This document shows, piece after piece, positions 20,053 through 28,064 of a DNA stretch of 64,000 nucleotides. Numbering within the stretch: the stretch's first letter is position 1; every line of letters begins with the position of its first letter. Source of the stretch: CAVUAF01 sp963739375 (lineage in GTDB: Bacteria; Acidobacteriota; Terriglobia; Terriglobales; Acidobacteriaceae); contig CAVUAF010000015.1 in NCBI GenBank assembly GCA_963739375.1, positions 401,174 to 465,173 of the forward strand, written 5' to 3'. Below the pieces are notes generated by a model, which saw only the letters and a program-made list of their open reading frames with translations, searched no databases and had not been told where the DNA came from. Position numbers and translations under genes: made by a program.

Positions 20053-21192
20053 ATGTTCATTGACGAGGCGAGAATCCGGGTGAAGGCGGGGGATGGCGGG
20101 AACGGCTGCGTCGCCTTCCGGCGGGAGAAGTTTGTGCCGCGGGGCGGGCCGAGCGGCGGCGATGGCGGCAAGGGCGGCGACGTGGTCATGGAATCGAGCG
20201 AGCGCCACAACACGCTCGTCCACTTCCGCTTCAATCCCGAGCACAAGGCGGAGCGCGGCCGGCACGGCGAAGGCTCGCAGTGCAGCGGGCGCGAAGGCGC
20301 CGAGGTGGTGCTGAAGGTGCCGGTCGGCACTCTGGTGTACGACGAAGACACCGGCGAGTGCGTGCACGACTTCAGCGGCCCGGATGAGCGGCTGGTGGTG
20401 GCGCGGGGCGGGCGCGGCGGGCGCGGCAACCAGCACTTCGCCACTCCCACCCACCAGGCACCGCGCGAGTCGGAGCCCGGGCGGGCGGGCGAAGAGCGCC
20501 ACCTGCGGCTGGAACTGAAGCTGCTCGCCGATGTCGGGCTGGTCGGGTATCCGAACGTGGGAAAGAGCACGCTGATCTCGCGCATTTCGGCGGCGCGCCC
20601 CAAGATTGCGGACTACCCGTTCACCACGCTGGAACCGAACCTGGGTGTGGTCTCGCTCGGCGATCCCAGCGAGCCCGGGCACTTCAGCTTCGTGGTCGCC
20701 GACATTCCCGGGCTGATCGAGGGCGCACACCACGGCGCCGGGCTGGGCACGCAGTTCCTGCGGCACGTCGAGCGCACCCGCGTGCTGGTGCACCTGGTGG
20801 ATGTATCCGACGCCAGCGGGCGTCCGGACCCGGTGCACGATTACGAGGTCATCAAGAACGAACTGGCCAGCTTTGGCGCCGGGCTGGAGAAAAAGCCGGT
20901 GATCGTGGTGGCGTCGAAGGTGGATGCGGCGCAGGCGTCGGCGAAGCGCGGCGCCCCGAAAAAGAAGTCCAGCGCGGCGCAAGAGCCGGCGAAGCTGGCG
21001 GCGCTGCGCCAGTTCGCCAAGCGGAAGCGGCTGGAGTTCCATGCCATCTCGGCGGTCACGGGCGAGGGGATCGAGCGGCTGAAGTACGCGCTGGCGAAGC
21101 GGGTGCAGGAGCGGCACGCCACGGCGACCAAAGCGGAGAGCGAGCCGGCGCCTGCGGTCGAGGAGAAGCCGCGGCGGCGGGCGGCGCCCTAG
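20053..21192 (+). CDS. obgE: GTPase Obg
   Basis: Ribosome-associated GTPase acting in 50S maturation and stress control. 379 residues. The glycine-rich Obg fold occupies ~1-158 (AGDGGNGCVAFRREKFVPRG, GGRGGRGNQHFATPTHQAPR). The G domain follows: GYPNVGKST (G1), TTLEPN (G2 region), DIPGLIEGA (G3) and a degenerate G4 written VASKVD, with a basic insertion (KRGAPKKKSSAAQEPAK) between G4 and G5. The C-terminus is Ala/Glu/Arg-rich with no clear OCT domain. Placed directly before nadD, rsfS and rlmH, a common arrangement. Confidence 0.96.
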   Translation: MFIDEARIRVKAGDGGNGCVAFRREKFVPRGGPSGGDGGKGGDVVMESSERHNTLVHFRFNPEHKAERGRHGEGSQCSGREGAEVVLKVPVGTLVYDEDTGECVHDFSGPDERLVVARGGRGGRGNQHFATPTHQAPRESEPGRAGEERHLRLELKLLADVGLVGYPNVGKSTLISRISAARPKIADYPFTTLEPNLGVVSLGDPSEPGHFSFVVADIPGLIEGAHHGAGLGTQFLRHVERTRVLVHLVDVSDASGRPDPVHDYEVIKNELASFGAGLEKKPVIVVASKVDAAQASAKRGAPKKKSSAAQEPAKLAALRQFAKRKRLEFHAISAVTGEGIERLKYALAKRVQERHATATKAESEPAPAVEEKPRRRAAP

Positions 21193-21239
21193 CCGGGCAT
21201 TCCACTTTTTCCGCTTCCCCGATTACACTTCCTACTTCC

Positions 21240-22007
21240 ATGAATGTGGCTTTCTTCGGCGGCACGTTCGATCCCATTCACCGCGGGCACCTCGCCATCG
21301 CGCGCGCGGCGCGGAAACGCTTCCACCTGGACCGCATCTATTTCGTGCCCGCGGATGTTCCGCCGCACAAGCAGCGGCAACCGGTGACGCCGTTCGAGCA
21401 CCGCTATGCCATGGTGGCGCTGGCGACGGCGGCGGAGAAGGGGTTCATTCCCTCGCTGCTGGAAGCGCCGCCGCGGCACAGCAACGTGCTGGCGTTTCGC
21501 GGGCGCAGCGAAGCCGCGCCGCCGGTGCCGAACTACTCCATCCACACGCTGCGGCGGCTGAAGCAGGAGCTGCCGCGAAAGACGCGGCTGTTTTTTCTGG
21601 TCGGAGTGGATACGTTCCTGGACATCGCGAAGTGGCGGCAGCCGGAAGAACTGCTGGAGGAGGCGGAGTTCATCGTGGCAGCGCGCCCCGGGTACTCGCT
21701 GGCGGAGGTAGCGGCGGCGCTGCCGGCATCGCGGCGGCCGCCGCCGGGGATGCTGAAGACCTTCGCCCGCCAAACGCTGCCAGGCAGCCTGGTGCTGCCC
21801 GGGGTCACGCTGCACCTGCTGGGCGCGGTGAAGGAGAACGTCTCGGCGACGCAGATCCGGGCGGCAGTGCAAGGCAAGCGCTCGCTGGCGCGGTACGTGG
21901 CGCCGGAGGTCGCGGAATACATAACCAAGCTGCATCTGTATCAAGGCGCCGGCCTCGCGGTCGAGGCGAAGAGGACGCGGCGCGCCCGCCGGCAACGGCG
22001 GGGATGA
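21240..22007 (+). CDS. nadD: Nicotinate-nucleotide adenylyltransferase
   Basis: Adenylates nicotinate mononucleotide to deamido-NAD. 255 residues, longer than the usual 190-220. GGTFDPIHRGHL (nucleotidyltransferase HxGH-type motif) lies at ~residues 7-18, and VSATQIRAAV carries the C-terminal ISSTxIR equivalent. Extra length comes from an insertion around PGYSLAEVAAALPASRRPPP and a basic C-terminal tail (KRTRRARRQRRG). Starts 47 bases after obgE. Confidence 0.94.
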   Translation: MNVAFFGGTFDPIHRGHLAIARAARKRFHLDRIYFVPADVPPHKQRQPVTPFEHRYAMVALATAAEKGFIPSLLEAPPRHSNVLAFRGRSEAAPPVPNYSIHTLRRLKQELPRKTRLFFLVGVDTFLDIAKWRQPEELLEEAEFIVAARPGYSLAEVAAALPASRRPPPGMLKTFARQTLPGSLVLPGVTLHLLGAVKENVSATQIRAAVQGKRSLARYVAPEVAEYITKLHLYQGAGLAVEAKRTRRARRQRRG

Positions 22008-22091
22008 GGAAGGTTTCAAGTTCCACGTTGCCAGAGAAGCCACGTGCCGGACTTGCCGCGTGAAACTTCCAGGCTCCTGTGATTCAATCGA

Positions 22092-22610
22092 ATGCCGATG
22101 GCCAAAGCCCGAACCCGCACTCCTGATCGCGCCGACGAAGCGCGCACCGGCGTCCTCGCGGCGGTGGCCGCGTGCGACGCGAAAAAAGCCGGCGACATCG
22201 CGCTGTTGGAGATGGAAAAAAACAGCGGCGCCTTTACCGACTACTTCGTGATCTGCAGCGGCAGCAATCCGCGCCAGATCCAGGCCATCTCCGATGAAGT
22301 CGAAGAGCGGCTCCGCCCGGCTGGGCTGCGGCCGGTGAACGTCGAGGGCTACAAGCAGGCGGAGTGGGTGCTGCTGGACTACGTGGACTTCGTGGTACAC
22401 GTGTTCTCGGAGAACGCGCGGAAGTATTACGACCTGGAGCGGCTGTGGAAGTCGGCGAAGAAGATCGCGCCTACGGCGCTGCGCGCGCCGCAGGCGGCGC
22501 GGCGGGCAACGGTCAAGCGCGTGCGGGCAACGCGCACCCGGGTCGCAGCGCCGGCGAAGCGGCGCAGGACGGCGGCGAAGTCCGGCCGGAAACGGCGTCC
22601 ACGGCGCTGA
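22092..22610 (+). CDS. rsfS: Ribosomal silencing factor RsfS with basic tail
   Basis: Binds bL14 and blocks subunit joining in poor nutrient conditions. 172 residues. The core (~20-130) contains KKAGDIALLEMEKNSGAFTD, DYFVICSGSN and GYKQAEWVLLDYVDFVVHVF, all typical. After YDLERLWKSA the protein carries a ~45-residue Arg/Lys/Ala tail (RVRATRTRVAAPAKRRRTAA) absent from the usual ~105-residue family. Start ATG 22092 or 22098. An inverted repeat of GTTTCAAGTTCCAC style lies just upstream (22012-22070). Confidence 0.93.
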   Translation: MPMAKARTRTPDRADEARTGVLAAVAACDAKKAGDIALLEMEKNSGAFTDYFVICSGSNPRQIQAISDEVEERLRPAGLRPVNVEGYKQAEWVLLDYVDFVVHVFSENARKYYDLERLWKSAKKIAPTALRAPQAARRATVKRVRATRTRVAAPAKRRRTAAKSGRKRRPRR

Positions 22611-22634
22611 GCGGCCGCCAGTCCCCCATCGTTT

Positions 22635-23066
22635 GTGAAACTTCATGTCGCCTGGATCGGGAAGAGCAAAGACGCAGCGTACGCGGCGCTGACGGCGGAG
22701 TACGTCAAGCGTATCCGCCGCTACCTGCCGGTGGTGGCGCACGAGCTGCGCAGCGAGGCGGCGCTGCTGGAGTTGGCGGCAAAGCAGCGCGCGGTGCTGG
22801 TGGCGCTGGACGCACGCGGGAAACAGCTCAGCTCGGAGCAGTTCGCCGACTTCCTGCGCCAGCACCAGGAGCGCGGGACGCAGCGCCTGCTGCTGGGCGT
22901 GGGACCGGCGGACGGTTTCAGCGAAGCCGCGCTGGCGAAGGCGGCCGGCACGCTGTCACTCGGCAAGATGACGCTGGCCCACGAATTGGCGCGGGTAGTG
23001 CTGCTGGAGCAGGTTTACCGCGCGTTCACGATCCTGGCGCGGCACCCCTATCATTCTGGACACTGA
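22635..23066 (+). CDS. rlmH: 23S rRNA (pseudouridine1915-N3)-methyltransferase
   Basis: SPOUT-class methyltransferase modifying position 1915 of 23S rRNA. 143 residues; GTG start. Motifs: HVAWIGKSKDAAYAALTAEY at the N-terminus, LLLGVGPADGFSE (SAM-knot glycine region) and the C-terminal signature LARVVLLEQVYRAFTILARH, YHSGH. Follows rsfS by 24 bases as in many bacteria. Confidence 0.95.
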   Translation: MKLHVAWIGKSKDAAYAALTAEYVKRIRRYLPVVAHELRSEAALLELAAKQRAVLVALDARGKQLSSEQFADFLRQHQERGTQRLLLGVGPADGFSEAALAKAAGTLSLGKMTLAHELARVVLLEQVYRAFTILARHPYHSGH

Positions 23067-23155
23067 AGAGTCCGGCAAATCATCCCCCTGCATTTACAAT
23101 GAAAGTTTCCGCCCGCGGTGCTGACTGCTGTGGGCGGCGAGCGGAAAGCGAGCGC

Positions 23156-24620
23156 ATGGCGAAAGAGGGCATCACTCCACGGGAGCAGGATTACGCGCAG
23201 TGGTATCTGGACATTGTGCGCGGCGCCGACCTGGCGGACTACGCCGAGGTGGTGCGCGGGTGCATCGTGTTCAAGCCGACGGGCTACGCCATCTGGGAGG
23301 CGATCCAGCGCGGCCTGGACGAGCGCATCAAGGCCACCGGGCACGTCAACGCCTACTTCCCGCTGCTGATCCCGAAGTCCTTCCTCATGAAGGAAGCGGA
23401 GCACGTGGAGGGCTTCGCGCCGGAAGTGGCCGAGGTGACGCATGCCGGGGGCGAAAAGCTGGCCGAGTCGTATGTGATCCGGCCGACCTCGGAGGCGATC
23501 ATCGGCTACTTCTACGCCAAGTGGGTGCGCTCGTGGCGCGACCTGCCGCTGCTCATCAACCAGTGGGCCAACATCATTCGCTGGGAGATGCGCACGCGTC
23601 TGTTCCTGCGCACCACCGAGTTCCTGTGGCAGGAAGGCCACACCGCGCACGCCACACACGACGAGGCCGAGCGCGAAACCCTGATGATCCTGCGCGACGT
23701 TTACGCCGACTTCGCCGAGAAGGAGATGGCGATGCCGGTGCTGCAGGGGCTGAAGACCGACAAGGAGAAGTTCGCCGGCGCGCTTCGCACCTACGCCATC
23801 GAGGCCATGATGCAGGACGGACAGGCGCTGCAGTCAGGTACCTCGCACGACCTGGGGCAGAACTTCGCCAAGGCCTTCGGTATCCAGTACGCCGACAAGA
23901 ACAACCAGATGCAGTACGCGTGGACGACGAGTTGGGGCGTGTCAACGCGGCTGATCGGTGCGCTCATCATGGCGACACTCCGACGACGACGGGCTGGTGC
24001 TGCCGCCGCGCCTGGCGCCGATCCAGGTGGTGGTGGTCCCGATCTACAAGACCGACGCAGAGAAGGCGGCGGTAATGGAAGCGGTGCAGAAGATTACCGG
24101 CGGCTGGAAGGGCCGGATCCGCTTCCACGTGGACGAGCGCGACCACCTCACGCCGGGATTCAAGTTCAACGAGTGGGAGCTGAAAGGCATCCCGCTGCGC
24201 CTCGAGGTCGGGCCGAAGGACGTGCAGAAGCAGAGCGTGGCGCTGGCGCAGCGCGTGATTCTGGATGGCTCCGTTCCCGAAGGCGGCAGGAAGCCCAAGC
24301 AGTTCGTGCCGCAGGCGGGGCTGACCGAGCACGTCGAGAAACTCCTGGAGCAGATCCAGCAGGGCATGTTCCAGCGCGCCCTGAAGTTCCGCGAAGAGCA
24401 CACCTACGAAGCGAAAAACTACGAGGAGTTGAAGCAGAAGGTCGAGCAGGGCTTCGTGCGCTGCTGGTGGGCGGGTTCGCGCGCGGACGAAGAAAAGATC
24501 CAGGAAGAGACGAAGGCGACCATCCGCGCAATTCTGCTGGAGCAGCCGGACGGCAGCGGCAAGTGCGTGTATACCGGCAAGGAAGCGAAGCAGATTGTGG
24601 TATTCGCCCGGGCGTATTAA
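23156..24620 (+). CDS. proS: Prolyl-tRNA synthetase, archaeal/eukaryotic type, frameshifted
   Basis: Charges tRNA-Pro. The class II core shows TGYAIWEAIQ, RPTSEAIIGYFYAKW (motif 2 region), RTTEFLWQEGHTAHAT and the anticodon-binding part HSDDDGLVLPPRLAPIQVVV. The type lacks the bacterial editing insertion and belongs to the shorter archaeal/eukaryotic-like group also found in some bacteria. The frame changes at 23975, where an extra A in GCG-A-CAC breaks GALIMAHSDDD; removing it restores about 487 residues ending in VVFARAY. Start ATG 23156. An essential gene with one indel suggests a sequence error. Confidence 0.93.
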
Positions 24621-24636
24621 ACCTTCAAGGTGTCGA

Positions 24637-25023
24637 ATGGGCTTGGGACTCAATTCGCTTTTCAGTCAGGCGAGCATAGGTCAGTCGCGGACGTCTACGG
24701 TCAATCCGCTGCAGTGGGCTATGCTGATACTGCTGGGTGGACTCGCCGTCCTGATACTCGTCGGGGCACCGGCTTGGCTGGTTATCTTGGTTTCCGTGCT
24801 TTTGGCTGTCGTGGGGCTGCTATTTTGCTTGGCGTTTGTGTTCTTCAGCTTACGGAACCCCGACGCACTCCGTTCGGAGACGTACTCGCTTACGAAGCTC
24901 GCAATTGAGAAAGGGCTCTACGGTGACAGTATCAGCGGGTTGCGAGAAGTGGCTCAGATCGCGCCGATCGGTGAGCCGTTGCTCCCGGGCGAGACAGCAC
25001 CGGAGCAGGGGCAAGAGCAATGA
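24637..25023 (+). CDS. Small membrane protein of unknown function
   Basis: 128 residues from ATG 24637. Two adjacent hydrophobic segments (~25-45 and ~47-72: LILLGGLAVLILVGAPAWLV and ILVSVLLAVVGLLFCLAFVF) precede a hydrophilic C-terminus. Base composition is lower in GC than neighbouring genes. It overlaps the next small gene by four bases (ATGA), so the two are probably translated together. No family recognised. Confidence 0.65.
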   Translation: MGLGLNSLFSQASIGQSRTSTVNPLQWAMLILLGGLAVLILVGAPAWLVILVSVLLAVVGLLFCLAFVFFSLRNPDALRSETYSLTKLAIEKGLYGDSISGLREVAQIAPIGEPLLPGETAPEQGQEQ

Positions 25024-25304
25024 AGAAAACTTGCTTCGTAATCGCAGTACCTGCTGCAACAGCTGAGCAGCAGAACCGCGTCACAAATCACTTCAAAAAA
25101 GAGGGTTTCGGGTTTTGGCATTGGTTCCCCAATTTATGGCTGCTTAGCACCTTCGCGCCGGGAGTCACAGCATCTCAACTCCGCGACGAGATGAATAGAT
25201 TACTTCCTGGCGTGCACAACACCGTGTTGCAGGTTAAGAACGAGCAGTGGGCCTTCTTTGGGCCCGCGCGATGGGGAGAATGGTTTAGACAAAACTGGCA
25301 ATGA
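25020..25304 (+). CDS. Small hypothetical protein
   Basis: 94 residues, ATG 25020 overlapping the preceding stop. Rich in aromatic residues (FGFWHWFPNLWLLSTF, WAFFGPARWGEWFRQNW) and clearly lower in GC than the flanking cobO and proS. Ends four bases into cobO. With the upstream gene it forms a compositionally distinct two-gene insert. I do not recognise a domain. Confidence 0.6.
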   Translation: MKKTCFVIAVPAATAEQQNRVTNHFKKEGFGFWHWFPNLWLLSTFAPGVTASQLRDEMNRLLPGVHNTVLQVKNEQWAFFGPARWGEWFRQNWQ

Positions 25305-25843
25305 ACCCGAACGATCTCCGCCGCGGTCTCATCATCGTGAACACCGGCCCGGGCAAGGGCAAGACCACCGCCGCCATGGGGACGGCATTGCGCGCGGTGG
25401 GGCAGGGCATGCGCGTCCTGATGCTGCAGTTCCTGAAGGGCTCGTGGCACTACGGCGAGCTTGATGCGGTCAAGTCCTTCGGCGACCAGTTCGTGATGAA
25501 GCAGATGGGACGCGGCTTCGTGAAGGTGGGGGCCGCCGAGCCCGACCCGGAAGACGTGCGCATGGTGGAAGCGGCGTGGCAGGAGGCGGAGCAGGCCATC
25601 CTGGGCGGGCAATGGGACCTGGTGGTGCTCGACGAAATCAATTACGCCATCAGCTATCACATGCTCGATGCGGCGAAGGTGGCCGAGGTCCTGCGGCGCA
25701 AGCCGGAGATGGTGCACGTCATCTTGACCGGGCGCAACGCGCATCCGACAATCGTGGAGCTGGCCGACACCGTCACCGAAATGCGCCAGGTGAAGCACGC
25801 GTACGAGAAAGGCGTGATGGCGCAGCGCGGGATTGAATACTAA
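25301..25843 (+). CDS. cobO: Cob(I)alamin adenosyltransferase, CobA/CobO type
   Basis: Transfers adenosyl from ATP to cobalt in corrinoids to make adenosylcobalamin. 180 residues. P-loop NTGPGKGKTTAAMG at ~10-23, then LMLQFLKGSWHYGELD, WDLVVLDEINYAISY and HVILTGRNAHP, all typical of the CobA/BtuR fold. The ATG overlaps the previous gene's TGA. No other cobalamin gene or cobalamin riboswitch is visible nearby. Confidence 0.95.
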   Translation: MNPNDLRRGLIIVNTGPGKGKTTAAMGTALRAVGQGMRVLMLQFLKGSWHYGELDAVKSFGDQFVMKQMGRGFVKVGAAEPDPEDVRMVEAAWQEAEQAILGGQWDLVVLDEINYAISYHMLDAAKVAEVLRRKPEMVHVILTGRNAHPTIVELADTVTEMRQVKHAYEKGVMAQRGIEY

Positions 25844-25909
25844 GTTTCGAGTTTCAAGCTTTCAACGAGCCGCTCGAAACTGGAAACTGGAAACTAGAAA
25901 CTCGAAACT
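25843..25909. repeat. GAAACT direct/inverted repeat tract
   Basis: AGTTTCGAGTTTC (25843-25855) pairs perfectly with GAAACTCGAAACT (25897-25909). Between them are several direct GAAACTGGAAACT units. It fills the gap between cobO and accD. Confidence 0.75.
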
Positions 25910-25915
25910 GTTCTT

Positions 25916-26773
25916 ATGGCCTGGTTTAAGCGCGAATCCGGACAGCTTGCTCCCGCGGGCGAGAAACGCATCCGCACCGAAGGGCTGTGGGTGAAGTGCG
26001 ACCAGTGCCGCAACATCATCTGGAAGAAGGACCTCGACGAGCACCTGCAGGTGTGCCCGCGCTGCCAGCGGCACTTCCGCATCAACGCCACGCAACGGCT
26101 GGAGCTGCTGTTCGACGAGGGAAAGTACGAGGCGTTCGACCAGAACCTGGCCTCGACCGACCCCCTGAAGTTCGTCGACGTGAAGCCCTACGCCGAGCGG
26201 CTGCGGCGCTCGCAAGCGAGCGTGCGGCTGCAAGACGCCATCATCAACGCGCGCGGCCGGCTGGCGGGGCGGCAGGTCATCATCAGCGCCCTGGAGTACA
26301 GCTTCATCGGCGGCAGCATGGGGGCGGTGGTGGGGGAAAAGATCACGCGGGCCATCGAGCGGGCGGTGGCCGAGGCGGCGCCGCTGGTCATCGTTTCCGC
26401 CTCGGGCGGGGCGCGCATGATGGAAGGCGTGGCCAGCCTGATGCAGATGGCCAAAATCTCCGCCGCGCTGGCCCGGCTGGATTCGGCACGCGTGCCCTAC
26501 ATCTCGGTGCTCACCGATCCCACCACCGGGGGCGTGACCGCGTCGTTTGCCATGCTGGGCGACCTGAACATCGCCGAACCGGGCGCGCTGATCGGGTTTG
26601 CCGGGCCGCGCGTCATCGAAGACACCATCCGCCAGAAGTTGCCCGAAGGCTTCCAGCGCAGCGAGTTCCTCCTGGAAAAGGGCTTCCTCGACGCCGTCGT
26701 CCACCGCAAGGACATGAAGCCGTACCTGGCGCGCGCTTTCGACTTCATGTGCGCCAAGAACGGTACGCGCTGA
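25916..26773 (+). CDS. accD: Acetyl-CoA carboxylase carboxyltransferase subunit beta
   Basis: Transfers carboxyl from biotin to acetyl-CoA together with AccA. 285 residues. Zinc ribbon at ~27-50 (WVKCDQCRNIIW, CPRCQRHF), then the crotonase-like carboxyltransferase core: EYSFIGGSMGAVVGEKI, VSASGGARMMEGVASLMQM and YISVLTDPTTGGVTASFAML. Ends with DAVVHRKDMK. The gene is solitary; accC lies 18 kb away and accA is not in this window. Confidence 0.96.
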   Translation: MAWFKRESGQLAPAGEKRIRTEGLWVKCDQCRNIIWKKDLDEHLQVCPRCQRHFRINATQRLELLFDEGKYEAFDQNLASTDPLKFVDVKPYAERLRRSQASVRLQDAIINARGRLAGRQVIISALEYSFIGGSMGAVVGEKITRAIERAVAEAAPLVIVSASGGARMMEGVASLMQMAKISAALARLDSARVPYISVLTDPTTGGVTASFAMLGDLNIAEPGALIGFAGPRVIEDTIRQKLPEGFQRSEFLLEKGFLDAVVHRKDMKPYLARAFDFMCAKNGTR

Positions 26774-26820
26774 TTCCCGACCTTCTCCCGTCGTACGCCT
26801 TCGTGCCGTTTCGGAGAAAG

Positions 26821-26870
26821 CTAACCACAAAGGACACAAAGGTCCCACGAAGGCCACGGAGGAGGCCTGC
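26821..26870. repeat. ACAAAGG short repeat tract
   Basis: CCACAAAGGACACAAAGG followed by CACGAAGGCCACGGAGGAGG, a purine-rich imperfect tandem tract. It belongs to the same style as 34303-34360. Confidence 0.5.
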
Positions 26871-26898
26871 TTCCGGGCGCTTGATTCACCGCTGACGA

Positions 26899-26943
26899 TA
26901 GGGCTCCCTCGACTCGCGCGGCGCGCTTCGCTCGGGATGTTTC
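26899..26943. repeat. RSEG-type palindromic repeat
   Basis: TAGGGCTCCCTCG ... CTTCGCTCGGGATG, arms of an imperfect palindrome. Same family as 31010-31089 and the copy inside tgt (36794-36884). Confidence 0.75.
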
Positions 26944-26976
26944 AATTGGCGATTCGCACGCTGCTACGATGATCGC

Positions 26977-27999
26977 GTGGCTCCTCTCCTTGACGTCCGC
27001 AATCTCACGGTCCGGTTTCCGGCGGCCCAGGGCTGGGTGACGGCGGTGCGCGAGGTCAGCTTCGGCATCGCGCCCGGCGAGGCGCTGGGGCTGGTGGGCG
27101 AATCGGGATCGGGGAAGTCGGTGACCGCGCTGGCGGTGATGCGGTTGCTGCCGCCGCAGGCGGAAGCGGGCGGCGAGATCCGCCTGGGCGAACAGGACCT
27201 GCTGCGGGTCGCGGAGAGCGACATGCGCGCGGTACGCGGGCGGCGCATCAGTATGATCTTCCAGGAGCCGATGACGGCGCTGAACCCGGTGATGCGGGTC
27301 GGCGACCAGGTGGCGGAAGCGGTGCTGGCGCATGCTGCGTCGTCGGGCGTCGGATGCCGGTCGTCGGCCGGTACGGCCAAGGCGGCCAAGGACCACGTCT
27401 CGAAGCGGGAAGCCGAGCAGCTGGCCGTGGAAGCGTTGCGCGAGGTGCAGCTCCCCGAGCCCGAGCGGCGGGCGCGCGACTGGCCGCACCAGCTTTCCGG
27501 CGGCATGCGGCAGCGGGTGATGATCGCGATGGCCATCGTGAACCGGCCGCAACTGCTCATTGCCGACGAGCCCACCACCGCGCTCGACGTCACCATCCAG
27601 GCGCAAATCCTGAAACTGCTGGCGGAGCTGCGGCAGAAGTTCGGCCTGGCCCTGCTGTTCATCTCGCACGACCTGGCCGTGGTGTCGCAGGTGGTGGACC
27701 GGGTGGCGGTGATGTATGCGGGGCAGATCGTGGAGCTGGCGCCGGTGCGCGAGATTTTCCGCGCGCCCCTGCATCCCTACACGCGCGGCCTGCTGCACTC
27801 GGTGCCGACGCTGCGCACGCCGCGCGACCAGCCGCTCGAGACGATTGAAGGCACGGTGCCGGCGGCGGCGGCGCTGCCGCCGGGCTGCGGCTTCGAGCCG
27901 CGCTGCGCGCTGCGCGTCGCCGAGTGCGCGCGCGCCGTGCCGCCGCTGGTGGAGGTCGCCCCGGGACACTGGGCGCGGTGCCCGGTGACGGCGAAGTAG
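26977..27999 (+). CDS. OppD/DppD-type oligopeptide ABC transporter ATP-binding protein
   Basis: 340 residues, GTG start. Walker A GESGSGKS, Q-loop region MIFQEPMTALNPV, signature LSGGMRQR, Walker B LLIADEPTTALD and the H-loop in ISHDLAVV. The C-terminal oligopeptide/dipeptide extension contains a Cys-rich iron-sulfur type stretch (CGFEPRCALRVAEC). Between HA and SKREAEQ there are about 22 extra residues (ASSGVGCRSSAGTAKAAKDH), encoded by a GTCGTCGG repeat also present at thiE; this looks like an in-frame repeat insertion. Permease and binding-protein genes are not adjacent. Confidence 0.9.
   Translation: MAPLLDVRNLTVRFPAAQGWVTAVREVSFGIAPGEALGLVGESGSGKSVTALAVMRLLPPQAEAGGEIRLGEQDLLRVAESDMRAVRGRRISMIFQEPMTALNPVMRVGDQVAEAVLAHAASSGVGCRSSAGTAKAAKDHVSKREAEQLAVEALREVQLPEPERRARDWPHQLSGGMRQRVMIAMAIVNRPQLLIADEPTTALDVTIQAQILKLLAELRQKFGLALLFISHDLAVVSQVVDRVAVMYAGQIVELAPVREIFRAPLHPYTRGLLHSVPTLRTPRDQPLETIEGTVPAAAALPPGCGFEPRCALRVAECARAVPPLVEVAPGHWARCPVTAK
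27339..27369. repeat. GTCGTCGG repeat copy inside the OppD-type gene
   Basis: 31 bases that match the arm at 60860-60890 near thiE with about four differences. It stays in the ABC-protein reading frame. Confidence 0.65.
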
Positions 28000-28021
28000 C
28001 CGGCAGCAGCGGCGCAAAGAA

Positions 28022-28045
28022 AGCCCGGCCGCCGGCGGCCGGGCT
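28022..28045. terminator. Bidirectional terminator between convergent genes
   Basis: Perfect 24-base palindrome AGCCCGGCCGCC/GGCGGCCGGGCT between the ABC gene (+) and the PIN/TRAM gene (-). Runs of T are short, so it may rely on stem strength. Confidence 0.65.
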
Positions 28046-28064
28046 GCACAGTTTCTCCCGTGTT

